Below, piece after piece: positions 44,332-53,021 of a stretch of 64,000 nt of DNA (within the stretch, counting starts at the first letter, position 1; each line of letters begins with the position of its first letter). Source of the DNA: JANSYA01 sp965243385 (GTDB taxonomy: Bacteria; Spirochaetota; Leptospiria; Leptospirales; Leptonemataceae); the NCBI GenBank assembly GCA_965243385.1, contig CBDEUV010000001.1, positions 1 through 64,000 on the forward strand. Direction: 5' to 3'. Made by a program: the position numbers and the translations under genes. The notes below the pieces were generated by a model, which was not told the origin of the DNA, searched no databases, and saw only the letters and a program-made list of their open reading frames with translations.

Positions 44332-45552
44332 TCAGAGTTTATTCCAGTATCCGCTGGTGAGCAACGCATCGCACCAGGCTCCATTGCTCTGCGGATCGAT
44401 CACCAGCACGTTGTCTTCGTCACGCGGAATCCCATAGATCTTTCCGCTGCGGGTAAGCACGCCCTGGCGATATTTTCCGGTTCCGGTCACTCCTGACGCG
44501 AACGAGCTGCTCGTATTCGTAATCGGCTCGATTTGCAAAACATCATCTTGTGTCCGCGGCGTTCCATAGATATTTCCGTTCGGCGCCGGCGTACTGCCGC
44601 ACCACTTATCGACGCCCGCTGCAGCGGCCGCGAAGAATCCCACCGTATTCGTATTCGGATCGATCACCAGCACATTGTCGTTGTCATCTGATGTCCCGTA
44701 GATCAAGCCGTTCGCGGCCAACCCGCCACTGCACCAGCGAGCCGAAAGTGGCTGCCCGGTTGGAATTTTTGTGAGCGTGTTTGTCTGCGGATCGATGACC
44801 AGCACATTTGCGTTTCGCGACGGAATTCCGTAGATCTTGCCGTTTGGAGCCAGCACGCCGCCGTTCCACTTGCCCGGTCCCGTCTCGCCGGTGGCCAGGC
44901 TTAGGACTGCATTCGTATTCGGGTCGATAACCAGTACATTATCGTTTGTCGCGGGCATCGCATAGATCATGCCGTTCGGCCCCACGACGGCCCCCTTCCA
45001 CTTGTCTGTTCCGGTCTGGCCCGACGCGAATACAGTAGTGGTGTTGGTATTCGGATCGATGACCAGTACGTTGTCGTTATCCGCAGGAATCCCGAAAATC
45101 AGACCGTTTGGAGCCAGCACACCACCGAACCACTTGCTCGCTCCTGTCTGGCCGGACGGAAAAAATGCAGGCGCGTCGGTGTCCGGGTCGATCACCAACA
45201 CGTTATCGTTGGTGCCGGGGATCGCGTAGATCAGCCCATTGGGAGCGAGTACGCCCCCGAGCCACTTATTCAACCCGGACTGCCCGGACGCGAATGTAGA
45301 TGTGATCGCCGGACCGCGCGAACCCAGACCGGCCTGCGCCTGGAGCTCCGACAGAACCCGCGCGGCGCTGCCCGGCTGGATCACCTGATCCCGGCTGAGG
45401 CTGCAGGCGCCGGAGGTGGCGATCAGAAGCGCGATCGGATTGCACACCAAATCGGTGCCGTGACACTCGGCCCGCAGACAGGCCGGCGTATCGACGAGCG
45501 CAAGGATCAGTAATAGCGGCAGAGCCCGCGTGCATACTCCTCGATCCATCAT
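44332..45552 (-). CDS. Repeat lipoprotein, probably a beta-propeller
   Basis: A 406-residue protein. The signal and lipobox end LALVDTPACLRAECHGTD; the C-x3-C-x2-TD-x2-C-x-P pattern also occurs in the broken neighbour at 43503. About seven repeats of some 43 residues follow. The repeat consensus is KW-x-GGVLAPNG-x-IYGIP-x2-NDNVLVIDPNTN, then FASGQTG. This is the spacing of NHL- or SMP30-like propeller blades, so a seven-bladed propeller is likely. It is predicted to be lipid-anchored and surface-exposed, and may bind a partner. No enzyme motif is visible. Confidence 0.8.
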   Translation of the reverse strand: MMDRGVCTRALPLLLILALVDTPACLRAECHGTDLVCNPIALLIATSGACSLSRDQVIQPGSAARVLSELQAQAGLGSRGPAITSTFASGQSGLNKWLGGVLAPNGLIYAIPGTNDNVLVIDPDTDAPAFFPSGQTGASKWFGGVLAPNGLIFGIPADNDNVLVIDPNTNTTTVFASGQTGTDKWKGAVVGPNGMIYAMPATNDNVLVIDPNTNAVLSLATGETGPGKWNGGVLAPNGKIYGIPSRNANVLVIDPQTNTLTKIPTGQPLSARWCSGGLAANGLIYGTSDDNDNVLVIDPNTNTVGFFAAAAAGVDKWCGSTPAPNGNIYGTPRTQDDVLQIEPITNTSSSFASGVTGTGKYRQGVLTRSGKIYGIPRDEDNVLVIDPQSNGAWCDALLTSGYWNKL

Positions 45553-45606
45553 TATCCAGCGAGTATTGCGCGGCCGTCATCAGCTTACAAGATCTAAGAA
45601 GATGGA

Positions 45607-45629
45607 ATCCCCCCCTGAATCGGGGGGTT
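45607..45629. terminator. G/C stem-loop between repeat lipoprotein and cyclase
   Basis: CCCCCC and GGGGGG form a 6-bp stem around TGAAT. It lies about 120 bases past the stop of the cyclase gene, on the same strand and upstream of the repeat lipoprotein. No T-run follows. Confidence 0.35.
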
Positions 45630-45746
45630 GCGAATCCGATTCATTTGTCCGTTCGCGGTCGCGGCCAATCGCGTTCTCCGATACCGCTTGCGGTCGGCTG
45701 TTCGATAGCCTGTGCAGTACAGCGGAGCCAGCGTGGTTACACAGGG

Positions 45747-47828
45747 CTAATCTCCGGCCGTCGACACCCGCTGCAGATAAATCCGCGCGGCTTCATCGTT
45801 CGGGTTCTGCGATAAAACCCTTTCCATCAGAGCGCGACACTCTTCGTGATCGCCGGCGTTGAAGGCCCTGAGGCCGCGCTCGAACTCGCTCAGCGTGGCA
45901 TCGAATAGCTGCAGGCGGTATTCCGCCTGGCCGTCGGCAACTTCGAAGATGTTCACGGGCTGGTTTTTGCCGCGGACTTTCACCCGGTCGATATAACGCA
46001 TACGGAAACGCTCCGGGTCGTCCAGTCGTTGCACCAGGTCTTCCGAAACCAGAATCTGCGCTCCGTACTCTTTCGTGAGCCCTTCGATGCGCGACGCTGT
46101 ATTTACATCGTCCGAGATAACCGTTCCGTCCATTCGATCGGCTGTGCCCACGGTTCCCAGAATCAGTCGTCCGTAGTGCAGCCCGATGCCGACGCCGATC
46201 GGTTCGTACTGGCTGCGCATCCGGTGATGATTGAAGTCCCGAATTACGATCTGCATCTGAATGGCCGCCTCCAGGGCGCTGTCCGCGTTACCCGGGAATA
46301 ACGCCATGATGGCGTCCCCGATATACTTATCAATAAAGCCGCCGTGTTCGAGCACGACGGGGCTCACGCGGCGTAAATACGAATTCAGGAAATCGAAGTT
46401 TTCGCGTGGAGACATCGACTCCGAAAGTCGTGTAAAGCCGCGAATATCCGAGAAGAACAACGCCATTTCGCGTTCCACATGATCGCCCAGGCCGATTTCC
46501 GTGACGCCGGCTTTTTCCAGATGATCGAGAAACGGCGTCGGAACGAAACGCGCATAGGCCCGGTTCGTATCCTCCAGGTGCACTGAAAGCTCTTCGACAC
46601 GGCGAAAGGCGCGCGAAAATCGAATCGATATTGCGATCGAAATGCAGAGGATCAGCGCGAAGAGGCCGAAGTGCAGAAGAAAGCCGCTGCGAATCCACTG
46701 GTTTGTGTATGCGATATCGTTCAGTGCGGAAATCACAACGGCGATGATGCCGATCAGAATCGTCTTTGCATTCTGCATCCGCCGGCCAATCGCTCGAAAG
46801 ACGATATAGAAGCTGATAATCATGGCGCTCAGAATCACGGGCTGCCAGAAAGGCGTGATCCAGGAAAATTGTCTGACCGGAAGGAACAATGTCACGATCG
46901 ACAGCGCTCCCGCCAGAACGTAGAGCCCTCGCACGATATTCCAGTGCAGGAAGCCCCGAAAAAGTACGTCCACCAGGTGCAGGCCCAGCACGCCGACGAA
47001 AAAGAAGGTGATATACTCGATGCGAACGTAGGTATCGTAATAGAGAAACGGAAAGACGTCGACCAGCAACTTTTCGCCGGTGGTCATGTGCCGAAAGAAT
47101 ATAACGAAACAAAACCAGGCGAAAACCAGACTGAGCCGATCTTTACGACGCATCGCATACAGGCCCGCGTGGTAGATGCAGATAATAAAAATGATGCCTG
47201 CAAGAAAGATATCGCGCATACGCGTCGACTGTACGTGGTTCAGAGTATTGGACTGACTGCCAATGTAGAGCCCGTGCCAGATGCCGCCGTTGCGGTGGTG
47301 GAAATTGCTTACCTGCAGGACAAGTTCCAGCTCCTCCTCCGGCGATCCCTCCAGAAAAATCAGAGCGGGAACGGTATGCGGGATCGACGTCGCTGACCCC
47401 CGTCCGACTGTGCCCGAACCCCCGACCAGGCGGCCATCGGCGAAGAGGCGAAAGGCTGTAGCCTGCTCTTTTACGCGAAGCGCGAGAGGCGGGCAATCAG
47501 GCGGCAGGAGAATCCGAATGCGAAAGCTTGCGAAACCGTCGCCGGAAAGCTCTTCGCCGTCCGCGAGCTTCTTTCCGTTCCAGGTGAACGGGAAACGAAA
47601 CAATTCGCGCGAGGGTTCTTCGCCGAGATCGGCGGGCGCGTCGGGCAGCGCTCGCCAGAAGAACTCCCAATCGCCGTCCAGACGAATCGACTCCGATCGC
47701 AGCTCGCGATCGCGCAGGTCGATCAGGCCCCGTTTGGCCTCTAAAACCTGGAGCGCCGGACTTCCCCCGCAGCCGGCGAGAACGAATACCAGAAGAATCG
47801 ATATCAGAAACAAACGCCGCGCGAACAT
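45747..47828 (-). CDS. Class III adenylate/guanylate cyclase with 7TMR-DISM sensor
   Basis: A 693-residue protein. A lipobox-like signal SILLVFVLAGCGG (Cys about 19) begins it, then an extracytoplasmic domain (about 30-210) and seven membrane spans (about 215-400). The cyclase domain (about 440-620) has both metal Asp motifs (LFFSDIRGFTRLSES, FIDKYIGDAIMALFP) and SDDVNTASRIEGLTKEYG with the transition-state Asn and Arg. The Lys in FIDKY fits an adenylate cyclase. A short helical tail follows. Such Leptospira-type cyclases turn outside signals into cAMP. A histidine-kinase-like gene ends 134 bases upstream on the same strand. Confidence 0.93.
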   Translation of the reverse strand: MFARRLFLISILLVFVLAGCGGSPALQVLEAKRGLIDLRDRELRSESIRLDGDWEFFWRALPDAPADLGEEPSRELFRFPFTWNGKKLADGEELSGDGFASFRIRILLPPDCPPLALRVKEQATAFRLFADGRLVGGSGTVGRGSATSIPHTVPALIFLEGSPEEELELVLQVSNFHHRNGGIWHGLYIGSQSNTLNHVQSTRMRDIFLAGIIFIICIYHAGLYAMRRKDRLSLVFAWFCFVIFFRHMTTGEKLLVDVFPFLYYDTYVRIEYITFFFVGVLGLHLVDVLFRGFLHWNIVRGLYVLAGALSIVTLFLPVRQFSWITPFWQPVILSAMIISFYIVFRAIGRRMQNAKTILIGIIAVVISALNDIAYTNQWIRSGFLLHFGLFALILCISIAISIRFSRAFRRVEELSVHLEDTNRAYARFVPTPFLDHLEKAGVTEIGLGDHVEREMALFFSDIRGFTRLSESMSPRENFDFLNSYLRRVSPVVLEHGGFIDKYIGDAIMALFPGNADSALEAAIQMQIVIRDFNHHRMRSQYEPIGVGIGLHYGRLILGTVGTADRMDGTVISDDVNTASRIEGLTKEYGAQILVSEDLVQRLDDPERFRMRYIDRVKVRGKNQPVNIFEVADGQAEYRLQLFDATLSEFERGLRAFNAGDHEECRALMERVLSQNPNDEAARIYLQRVSTAGD

Positions 47829-47962
47829 GGCCCAGTCTCACGACCCGACCGCCGCATGGTCAAGCCGCAATCGCGTGCGAAGGCGGAGCCGGATTATGAG
47901 AGCTTGGTACTCTTTCGCCGCGGGGGGCCCGAAGACTTCGAAACGATTCCCGCGCCGCAATC

Positions 47963-48901
47963 TCAAGAAGCCGCTTCAGTCCAGCGCATCATGTCCTTCC
48001 GCGAAGCGATTTTTCTCAGATCGCGGCGGGCCGGTGGCTGTTGCGGCAATTCATCCGCAAGCGGCACTGCGATTGTCACCGCGAAGCGTTGCCTGGGCTC
48101 GCCATGCAGGTAGTCTTGCACCGTGGACACGCTCAGGCTGCCGCCGATCTTGTGCATCAACGATAGAGAAAAGCTGAGACCAATGCACAGGTCGTGACCG
48201 CTCAGCTGGAAACGCGGAAGATCGTAACCTCCGATAAATGGTTCGCCCAGTCCGCTTGTATCTATTTTTTCAACCGCTTCCAGTACCGAGGAGCCGGTCG
48301 CGCAACAGTTTACGATCTGAACGATCAACTCACCGCCCTTCGATGACAGAAAAACATTCACTTCAGAATCAGGGGGCGAGAATTTTATAGAGTTCAGCAA
48401 TAGCTCTTCCAGCACTGCCTGGAGAATTTCGGGGTCCCCGAGCACACTGCGATGCTTGAATTCCGCCACCCTGATGCGCTCGGCTTCCGGAAGACCGCCC
48501 ACGACTCTCCGAAACATCGACACCTGTTCGGCTTCCGGAATCGCCTGGAGGTCCGGTTTTTTCGAAAGAAGATCCGTAAGCTGAATGATGCGCGAGTACA
48601 TTCCGCGTTGCTGCGACTCGAAATGAGCCATCCAGTCGAGCATTTCATCCACGGTTTCGTTGCCGTTCCCGGATAGTTCTTTGCGGAGCATCTCTACGGC
48701 GGTAACGATTTCTCCGCCGCCGTAGGTAAGCATTCGCGAGCGCAATGCGGAGAACGCTCTACCAATCCAGGCCATCCGTTCGTCGAGTTTATTCTTTTTT
48801 CTGTACTCTGCTGCTATTGTTACCATTCCAAACATCCCGATATGCAAACGTGCTTCATAAAACAAATGTCCGAACCAGAGAAATGCGAGGCAAATGAACA
48901 C
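47963..48901 (-). CDS. Short histidine-kinase-like ATPase protein
   Basis: 312 residues from a GTG at 48901. The C-terminal part (about 170-290) is a HATPase_c fold with the N-box VLEELLLNSIKFSPP and a late G-rich region. The N-terminal part is helical (LDERMAWIGRAFSALRSRML) with one weak hydrophobic span at the very start. I do not find a clear H-E-x-R/N-type phospho-acceptor His. It could be a degenerate kinase or an anti-sigma-like regulator. The GTG start is uncertain and a longer frame may have been lost upstream. It lies on the same strand as the cyclase. Confidence 0.72.
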   Translation of the reverse strand: MFICLAFLWFGHLFYEARLHIGMFGMVTIAAEYRKKNKLDERMAWIGRAFSALRSRMLTYGGGEIVTAVEMLRKELSGNGNETVDEMLDWMAHFESQQRGMYSRIIQLTDLLSKKPDLQAIPEAEQVSMFRRVVGGLPEAERIRVAEFKHRSVLGDPEILQAVLEELLLNSIKFSPPDSEVNVFLSSKGGELIVQIVNCCATGSSVLEAVEKIDTSGLGEPFIGGYDLPRFQLSGHDLCIGLSFSLSLMHKIGGSLSVSTVQDYLHGEPRQRFAVTIAVPLADELPQQPPARRDLRKIASRKDMMRWTEAAS

Positions 48902-49565
48902 TTGAAGCTTTTTACAATCTTACTACAGATTTCCTCTGGCTCGCACGAACGTGTGACAGGAGCCCGTACTGCTCCTGGGCGATTGAGCCGATCGAATACC
49001 TGCCCGGCTGAACATCTCGGTTCGGCTGAAACAGATCGTATTCAGGAACCCGGATCTCGTTTCGAGAGTGGTTTGAACGGACCGCGCTTAAGCTGCATGA
49101 ATACTCTGAAGACACATGCAGTCGACTCTTGCGCGGCCACAAATTGAGCACGGAGAAGCTACCGCCCGGCTTCTCCGTTATGGCAAAGAGGATACACGAT
49201 ATTATTATTCAGGCAAGTGTTTTTAAATGTGATATTATCTATACTAAATCAATGATAAATGTCGCGCCCTTTCGCTAATGTATTATGAAATACACTTAGC
49301 GTTTCAGAAGGTGTCCGGCGGAGCCTGGCGAATACGCACCCCGCTGCAATACGGAATAGCATGGAGTCAAACACCAGCGCACGTTTCATGCGCGCGAACC
49401 GGACTTCAGGGACGGCAATGGATCGCCGGGCATCGGCATGCAGCCACCATAAAGGCCCAATATGAGAGCAGCCAGGATCAGCGCGCTCCTGCGCCTCGCT
49501 TTCGCCGGCCAATTTTTAATCCTCGAAAGCTGGCTACAGACCAGAGGCCGCCGGGCGCCGACTGA
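48902..49565. other. Intergenic stretch of about 660 bases without a recognised gene
   Basis: Open frames here are short and lack similarity to anything I know. The part at 49195-49260 is AT-rich (repeated ATTATT and TATTATC), unlike its neighbours, and may hold promoters or mark a recombination junction. I see no tRNA, transposase or array. Confidence 0.4.
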
Positions 49566-50465
49566 TTAGACGTCAGCTTTGTTGCCGCGGTCGGCGACGC
49601 GCGCCTTCCCGGTTAAGCTGCGTTCGTATTCGACCAGGAATTCGCGCAGGTCGTGCAAGGGCATGGGCGGGCAAAAGACGAAACCCTGAGCGGTATCGCA
49701 GCCGTGCGCGCGCAGAAACTCCAGCTGAGCCTTGCGCTCCACGCCTTCGGCGATCGTCCGCAGCCCCAGAGCCTGCGCCATACCCAATATGGCCTGGACG
49801 ATGGTCGCCGCGTCCTTATTGTCCGGTAGAGCGTTGATGAGCGTCCGGCGAATTCGTAAATGATCCAGGGGGAAGCGCCGGAGGAAGGCCAGGCAGAAAT
49901 GGCTCGCTCCGAAATCTTTGACCGAAATCAGGACTCCGATGTCCCGTAACGCGTTCAGCGTTCGGCCGGTCCAGTCGGGGTCCTGAAAGAATACATCTTC
50001 GCCGATTTCCAGCTCAAGTTGATGGGGATGCATCTTCGCGTCCCGGGTCGCGCTCAGAATTCGATCGGCGAGACCGTGAGCGCGAAATTGTACGCGGGAG
50101 CATTTGACCGCTATCGTAAAATCGTCCGTGCCCATGAGTCTGCGGATTCGGGCGTAGTCCGCAGCGCAGCGGTTCAGAATCCACTCGCCAAGCGGCTCGA
50201 TCAGACCGGTTTCTTCGGCCAGCGGTATAAAATCGAGCGGCGGCACCAGGACCCCGTCGTCGCGAATCCAGCGCACGACCGCTTCGAATCCGCGAATTGT
50301 CCTGGTCGTCATGCAAATCTGAGGCTGATAATGCAATACGAAAGACCGATTCACGATCGAGCGATGAAACGCCTCCCGCATGCGATTGCGCTCGAAATCC
50401 GTCGACGTAACAGAGCGGCCTTCGATTTTACGGATGCGAAAAGGGACAGCGGTCTGGCTTCTCAT
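49566..50465 (-). CDS. Degenerate EAL-domain protein
   Basis: A 299-residue protein with one EAL fold (about 35-275). The outline is kept: FVLHYQPQI, GFEAVVRW, FIPLAEETGLIEPLGEWIL, TIAEGVERKAQLEFLRAHGC and AQGFVFCPPMP. Key catalytic positions are altered. EAL reads EAV. The metal Asn motif reads VKCSRVQF, with Lys for Asn. The DDFG motif reads VKDFGASH, with Lys for the first Asp. The KID motif reads RIRR. It is therefore unlikely to cleave c-di-GMP, and may bind it or act through protein contacts. No GGDEF domain is attached. Confidence 0.88.
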   Translation of the reverse strand: MRSQTAVPFRIRKIEGRSVTSTDFERNRMREAFHRSIVNRSFVLHYQPQICMTTRTIRGFEAVVRWIRDDGVLVPPLDFIPLAEETGLIEPLGEWILNRCAADYARIRRLMGTDDFTIAVKCSRVQFRAHGLADRILSATRDAKMHPHQLELEIGEDVFFQDPDWTGRTLNALRDIGVLISVKDFGASHFCLAFLRRFPLDHLRIRRTLINALPDNKDAATIVQAILGMAQALGLRTIAEGVERKAQLEFLRAHGCDTAQGFVFCPPMPLHDLREFLVEYERSLTGKARVADRGNKADV

Positions 50466-50703
50466 ATTTTGATTCCTGGAATTGTTTTCTGAGCGAGTAT
50501 TCTTACTTGAAATCTGCTCAGAAACTAATACTAAGAACGAAAAAATGAAACTATTTAATCAAAGATAGAAGAACGATTCACCGATTTTTAACTGTTGCGA
50601 AGCTGATATTGCGAAGCCGCGCGCGAAACTATTTTCGGGCCCGGTACTGGTGCTGACGCCGGCTCGTACCGCCGCATTGCAGGTCTTTCCAGGAGGACCG
50701 ATA

Positions 50704-51534
50704 TCAGCGGCGGGGGCGATCCGCAAGAGCCTGATTGATTTCCTGCGGCTGCAGACCGTCCCGTCTCAGGGCGCGATACTCCAGATATTCTTTTACATAG
50801 GTGCCGCCCATGACCCCGTCCAGATACGGCAAAAAACCCGAGTAGTTCCCGTGGAAGCGCTTGTGGTGAAAATCATGATACACCGGGCCTTCATATACCG
50901 GCAGCCAGTGCGCTGGATTCCAGGGGATGTCGTAGCCGCAGTGTCCGTCCGAAGCTTCGAACTGGCGAAAGATCAGCCAGCCCCAGACCACGTAGATATG
51001 CGCGCCGATGATGGTCGGCGGTATCAGGGCCACGGTCGCCGTCAGAACGAATTCCAGCCAGTGGAAATAATTGCCGTTGATGGCCGTGGTATTGTGGATG
51101 CGATGATGGATCGCGTGCACGTTTTTTAACAGCCACTTGTTCTCGTGAAAATAGCGATGCATCCAGTAATAGATGAAATCGTCGAGCAATACGAAGAAAA
51201 CGATTTGAACGAGAATCCAGTACCAGGCTGGCAGCTGGCCGTCGTGAATCGGAGAATGACGCAAGACCGGCCAGACCAGCGTTAATATCCCGAGCAGGAT
51301 TAGAGCGTTCCAGAATGTACGCCCGATACTGGGCCAAAAATAGCGTGCGACTTCGAAGTCTTTCGATTGGATTTTGTATTTTCGCAGCGCCGGCGGATCG
51401 ATCCAGGCGACGAGGGTCCAGGGAAGCGCCCAGAAAAGAAAGGCCCCGATGCTGATCGCCAGAGTCGCCACCGGGAATTTCAAAAACCAGGGGTCCTGGT
51501 AAATTGCAATTATATCCGTGAGCCATGCTTGCAT
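50704..51534 (-). CDS. Fatty acid hydroxylase / sterol desaturase family protein
   Basis: A 276-residue membrane protein with about five hydrophobic spans. The di-iron His boxes are clear: HRYFH (about 136-140), HAIHH (about 149-153) and HDFHH (about 227-231). The family uses a non-haem di-iron centre and O2 to hydroxylate or desaturate lipids in the membrane. The exact lipid cannot be told. It is preceded by about 100 bases and then a MerR regulator gene on the same strand. Confidence 0.9.
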   Translation of the reverse strand: MQAWLTDIIAIYQDPWFLKFPVATLAISIGAFLFWALPWTLVAWIDPPALRKYKIQSKDFEVARYFWPSIGRTFWNALILLGILTLVWPVLRHSPIHDGQLPAWYWILVQIVFFVLLDDFIYYWMHRYFHENKWLLKNVHAIHHRIHNTTAINGNYFHWLEFVLTATVALIPPTIIGAHIYVVWGWLIFRQFEASDGHCGYDIPWNPAHWLPVYEGPVYHDFHHKRFHGNYSGFLPYLDGVMGGTYVKEYLEYRALRRDGLQPQEINQALADRPRR

Positions 51535-51639
51535 CGCAATTCGATCCTCGCCGGACCGATGGAGTCAGCCCCGGCCTCCAGGGCAAGCAGATAAATTACG
51601 CGGAGTCGCAGGCCCCGTCGGCGTCGCATTCAGCGGGGG

Positions 51640-52089
51640 TTAATCCCGGCGGCCGGTTTTTCGTCCGGAGCGAGCCGCGGCCTTGCGACGATTTTCGCCG
51701 GCTACTCGAATCAGGCGTTGAAATTTCGGGCACTCCAGATGGTTCGGTGCCGGACACTCCGCCGCGTGTCGCAGGCCTCTTTGCAGCGCGACGAGTTTTT
51801 TGATCGCGGCGTCCAGTTCGTCCGCTCTGCGCCGGAGTTCTTTCCGATCGATGCGGACCCGACCGTCCGGAGAGAACATCGCGGCGATTTCTTTCAGCGA
51901 AAACCCGGCGTACACTCCAAGCGCGATCAGCGATAATTGTTCGAGTACTCCCGGATCGTAGAGCCGGCGAAGGCCATGGCGCCCCGTGGATTTGATCAGA
52001 CCCTTCTCTTCGTAGAAACGCAGCGTGGATGCCGGCAGCCCCGAAGCGCGCGCGACCTGGCCGATATCAATTTTTTCCGCATTTACCAT
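51640..52089 (-). CDS. MerR-family regulator with C-terminal Cys pair
   Basis: A 149-residue protein. The MerR domain begins IDIGQVARASGLPASTLRFY, with EEKGLIKSTGRHGLRRLYDP following (about 8-48). A dimer helix (about 80-110) ends in AECPAPNHLECPKFQRLI, a Cys-x7-Cys segment seen in redox- or metal-sensing members. The tail is basic (RRKAAARSGRKTGRRD). It is divergent from the TPMT-like gene. CCTCAAG half-sites occur both next to its own start and inside the 19-bp promoter of that gene. Confidence 0.9.
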   Translation of the reverse strand: MVNAEKIDIGQVARASGLPASTLRFYEEKGLIKSTGRHGLRRLYDPGVLEQLSLIALGVYAGFSLKEIAAMFSPDGRVRIDRKELRRRADELDAAIKKLVALQRGLRHAAECPAPNHLECPKFQRLIRVAGENRRKAAARSGRKTGRRD

Positions 52090-52099
52090 TCCAGTGCAA

Positions 52100-52117
52100 C
52101 CTCAAGTTAAGTTCAAG
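52100..52117. promoter_or_regulatory. MerR-type operator near the regulator's own start
   Basis: CCTCAAGTTAAGTTCAAG lies about ten bases upstream of the MerR start codon. It shares CCTCAAG with the site inside the TPMT promoter (52240-52257). This suggests autoregulation by the neighbouring MerR protein. Confidence 0.5.
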
Positions 52118-52235
52118 TAACGGTGCGCGCGCTGTCAAGTCAACGCGGGTCGCCCCTGCCCGCGCCGTTATGCGAACGATGCGGCCGCCTGGCTCCAGAA
52201 ATACAAACAATCTGCGATTTTTTTTACGCCGGCTA

Positions 52236-52266
52236 TTGACCTCAAGTATGGTTGAAGTTGTATATT
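52236..52266 (+). promoter_or_regulatory. MerR-type promoter with 19-bp spacer, driving the TPMT-like gene
   Basis: TTGACC (52236-52241) and TATATT (52261-52266) are 19 bases apart, the long spacing typical of MerR-activated promoters. The spacer carries CCTCAAG-TATG-GTTGAAG, a near-palindrome centred between the boxes. It lies about 44 bases before the ATG at 52310. Confidence 0.72.
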
Positions 52267-52309
52267 GCCAGGGAAAGATCGCGATGAACATCGTCGGGGG
52301 CATATATCA

Positions 52310-52942
52310 ATGAACGCAGAATTCTGGAATGAGAGATGGCGGAGCAACCAGATCGCCTTTCATGAAGGCGAGGCGAATTCGTTATTGCGAGAGCATTTCC
52401 GGGAACTGGCGCTCTTTCCAGGCGAGCGGGTCCTGGTGCCTCTGTGCGGAAAAACCCGCGATATTCACTGGCTCCTTTCGGTCGGCCAAAAGGTCGTGGG
52501 AATCGAACTGGTAGAAAGCGCGGTCGAACAGCTTTTCGCCGAATTGTCCCTGGAACCGAGCATCTCGCAGGCGGGGCCGCTGAAACTCTATCAGGCCGAG
52601 AATCTGCACGTCTTCGCGGGCGACGTCTTCGAGCTGTCGTCCGCGAGCGTCGGTCCGGTGGATGCGATTTACGATCGCGCGGCCCTGGTGGCCCTGCCGG
52701 ACGACGTGCGTCCGAAGTACGCCGGGCATTTAGTCGAAATCAGCGGCGGGGCGCCGCAGCTGCTCATCACTTTCGAGTACGATCAAAGCCGGATGCAGGG
52801 GCCTCCGTTTTCGGTCGACCGCGAGATGCTTGAGGATTATTATTCCGAAGCTTACGAAATTCGCGAGGTGGCAAGCGTCGACCTGGCCGGCGGTCTGCGC
52901 GATCTGGCGGAAGTTAAAGAGAGTCTATGGCTGCTGCGCTGA
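52310..52942 (+). CDS. Thiopurine S-methyltransferase family protein (TPMT-like)
   Basis: 210 residues from the ATG at 52310. The family start FWNERWRSNQIAFHEGEAN is clear, then the SAM-binding region RVLVPLCGKTRDIHWLLSVG (about 40-59) and VVGIELVESAVEQLF. DAIYDRAALVALPDDVRPKY (about 123-142) is another TPMT hallmark. Bacterial members methylate tellurite, selenium or thiopurine compounds. It is controlled by a 19-bp-spacer promoter next to a divergent Cys-containing MerR gene, which fits an inducible detoxification unit; the inducer is not known. Confidence 0.9.
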   Translation: MNAEFWNERWRSNQIAFHEGEANSLLREHFRELALFPGERVLVPLCGKTRDIHWLLSVGQKVVGIELVESAVEQLFAELSLEPSISQAGPLKLYQAENLHVFAGDVFELSSASVGPVDAIYDRAALVALPDDVRPKYAGHLVEISGGAPQLLITFEYDQSRMQGPPFSVDREMLEDYYSEAYEIREVASVDLAGGLRDLAEVKESLWLLR

Positions 52943-53021
52943 GTTTTGCGGCGTGAAATAATTATTACAGGGAGCACACCGGTCGCCGTAGATTGCGGTC
53001 GGCAACTTACATCGAGGTACA

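Noticed and set aside
47281..48177. 298-codon rightward frame
   Set aside because: It is antisense to the cyclase and the kinase-like gene and is Arg/Ser-rich, as expected of a shadow frame.
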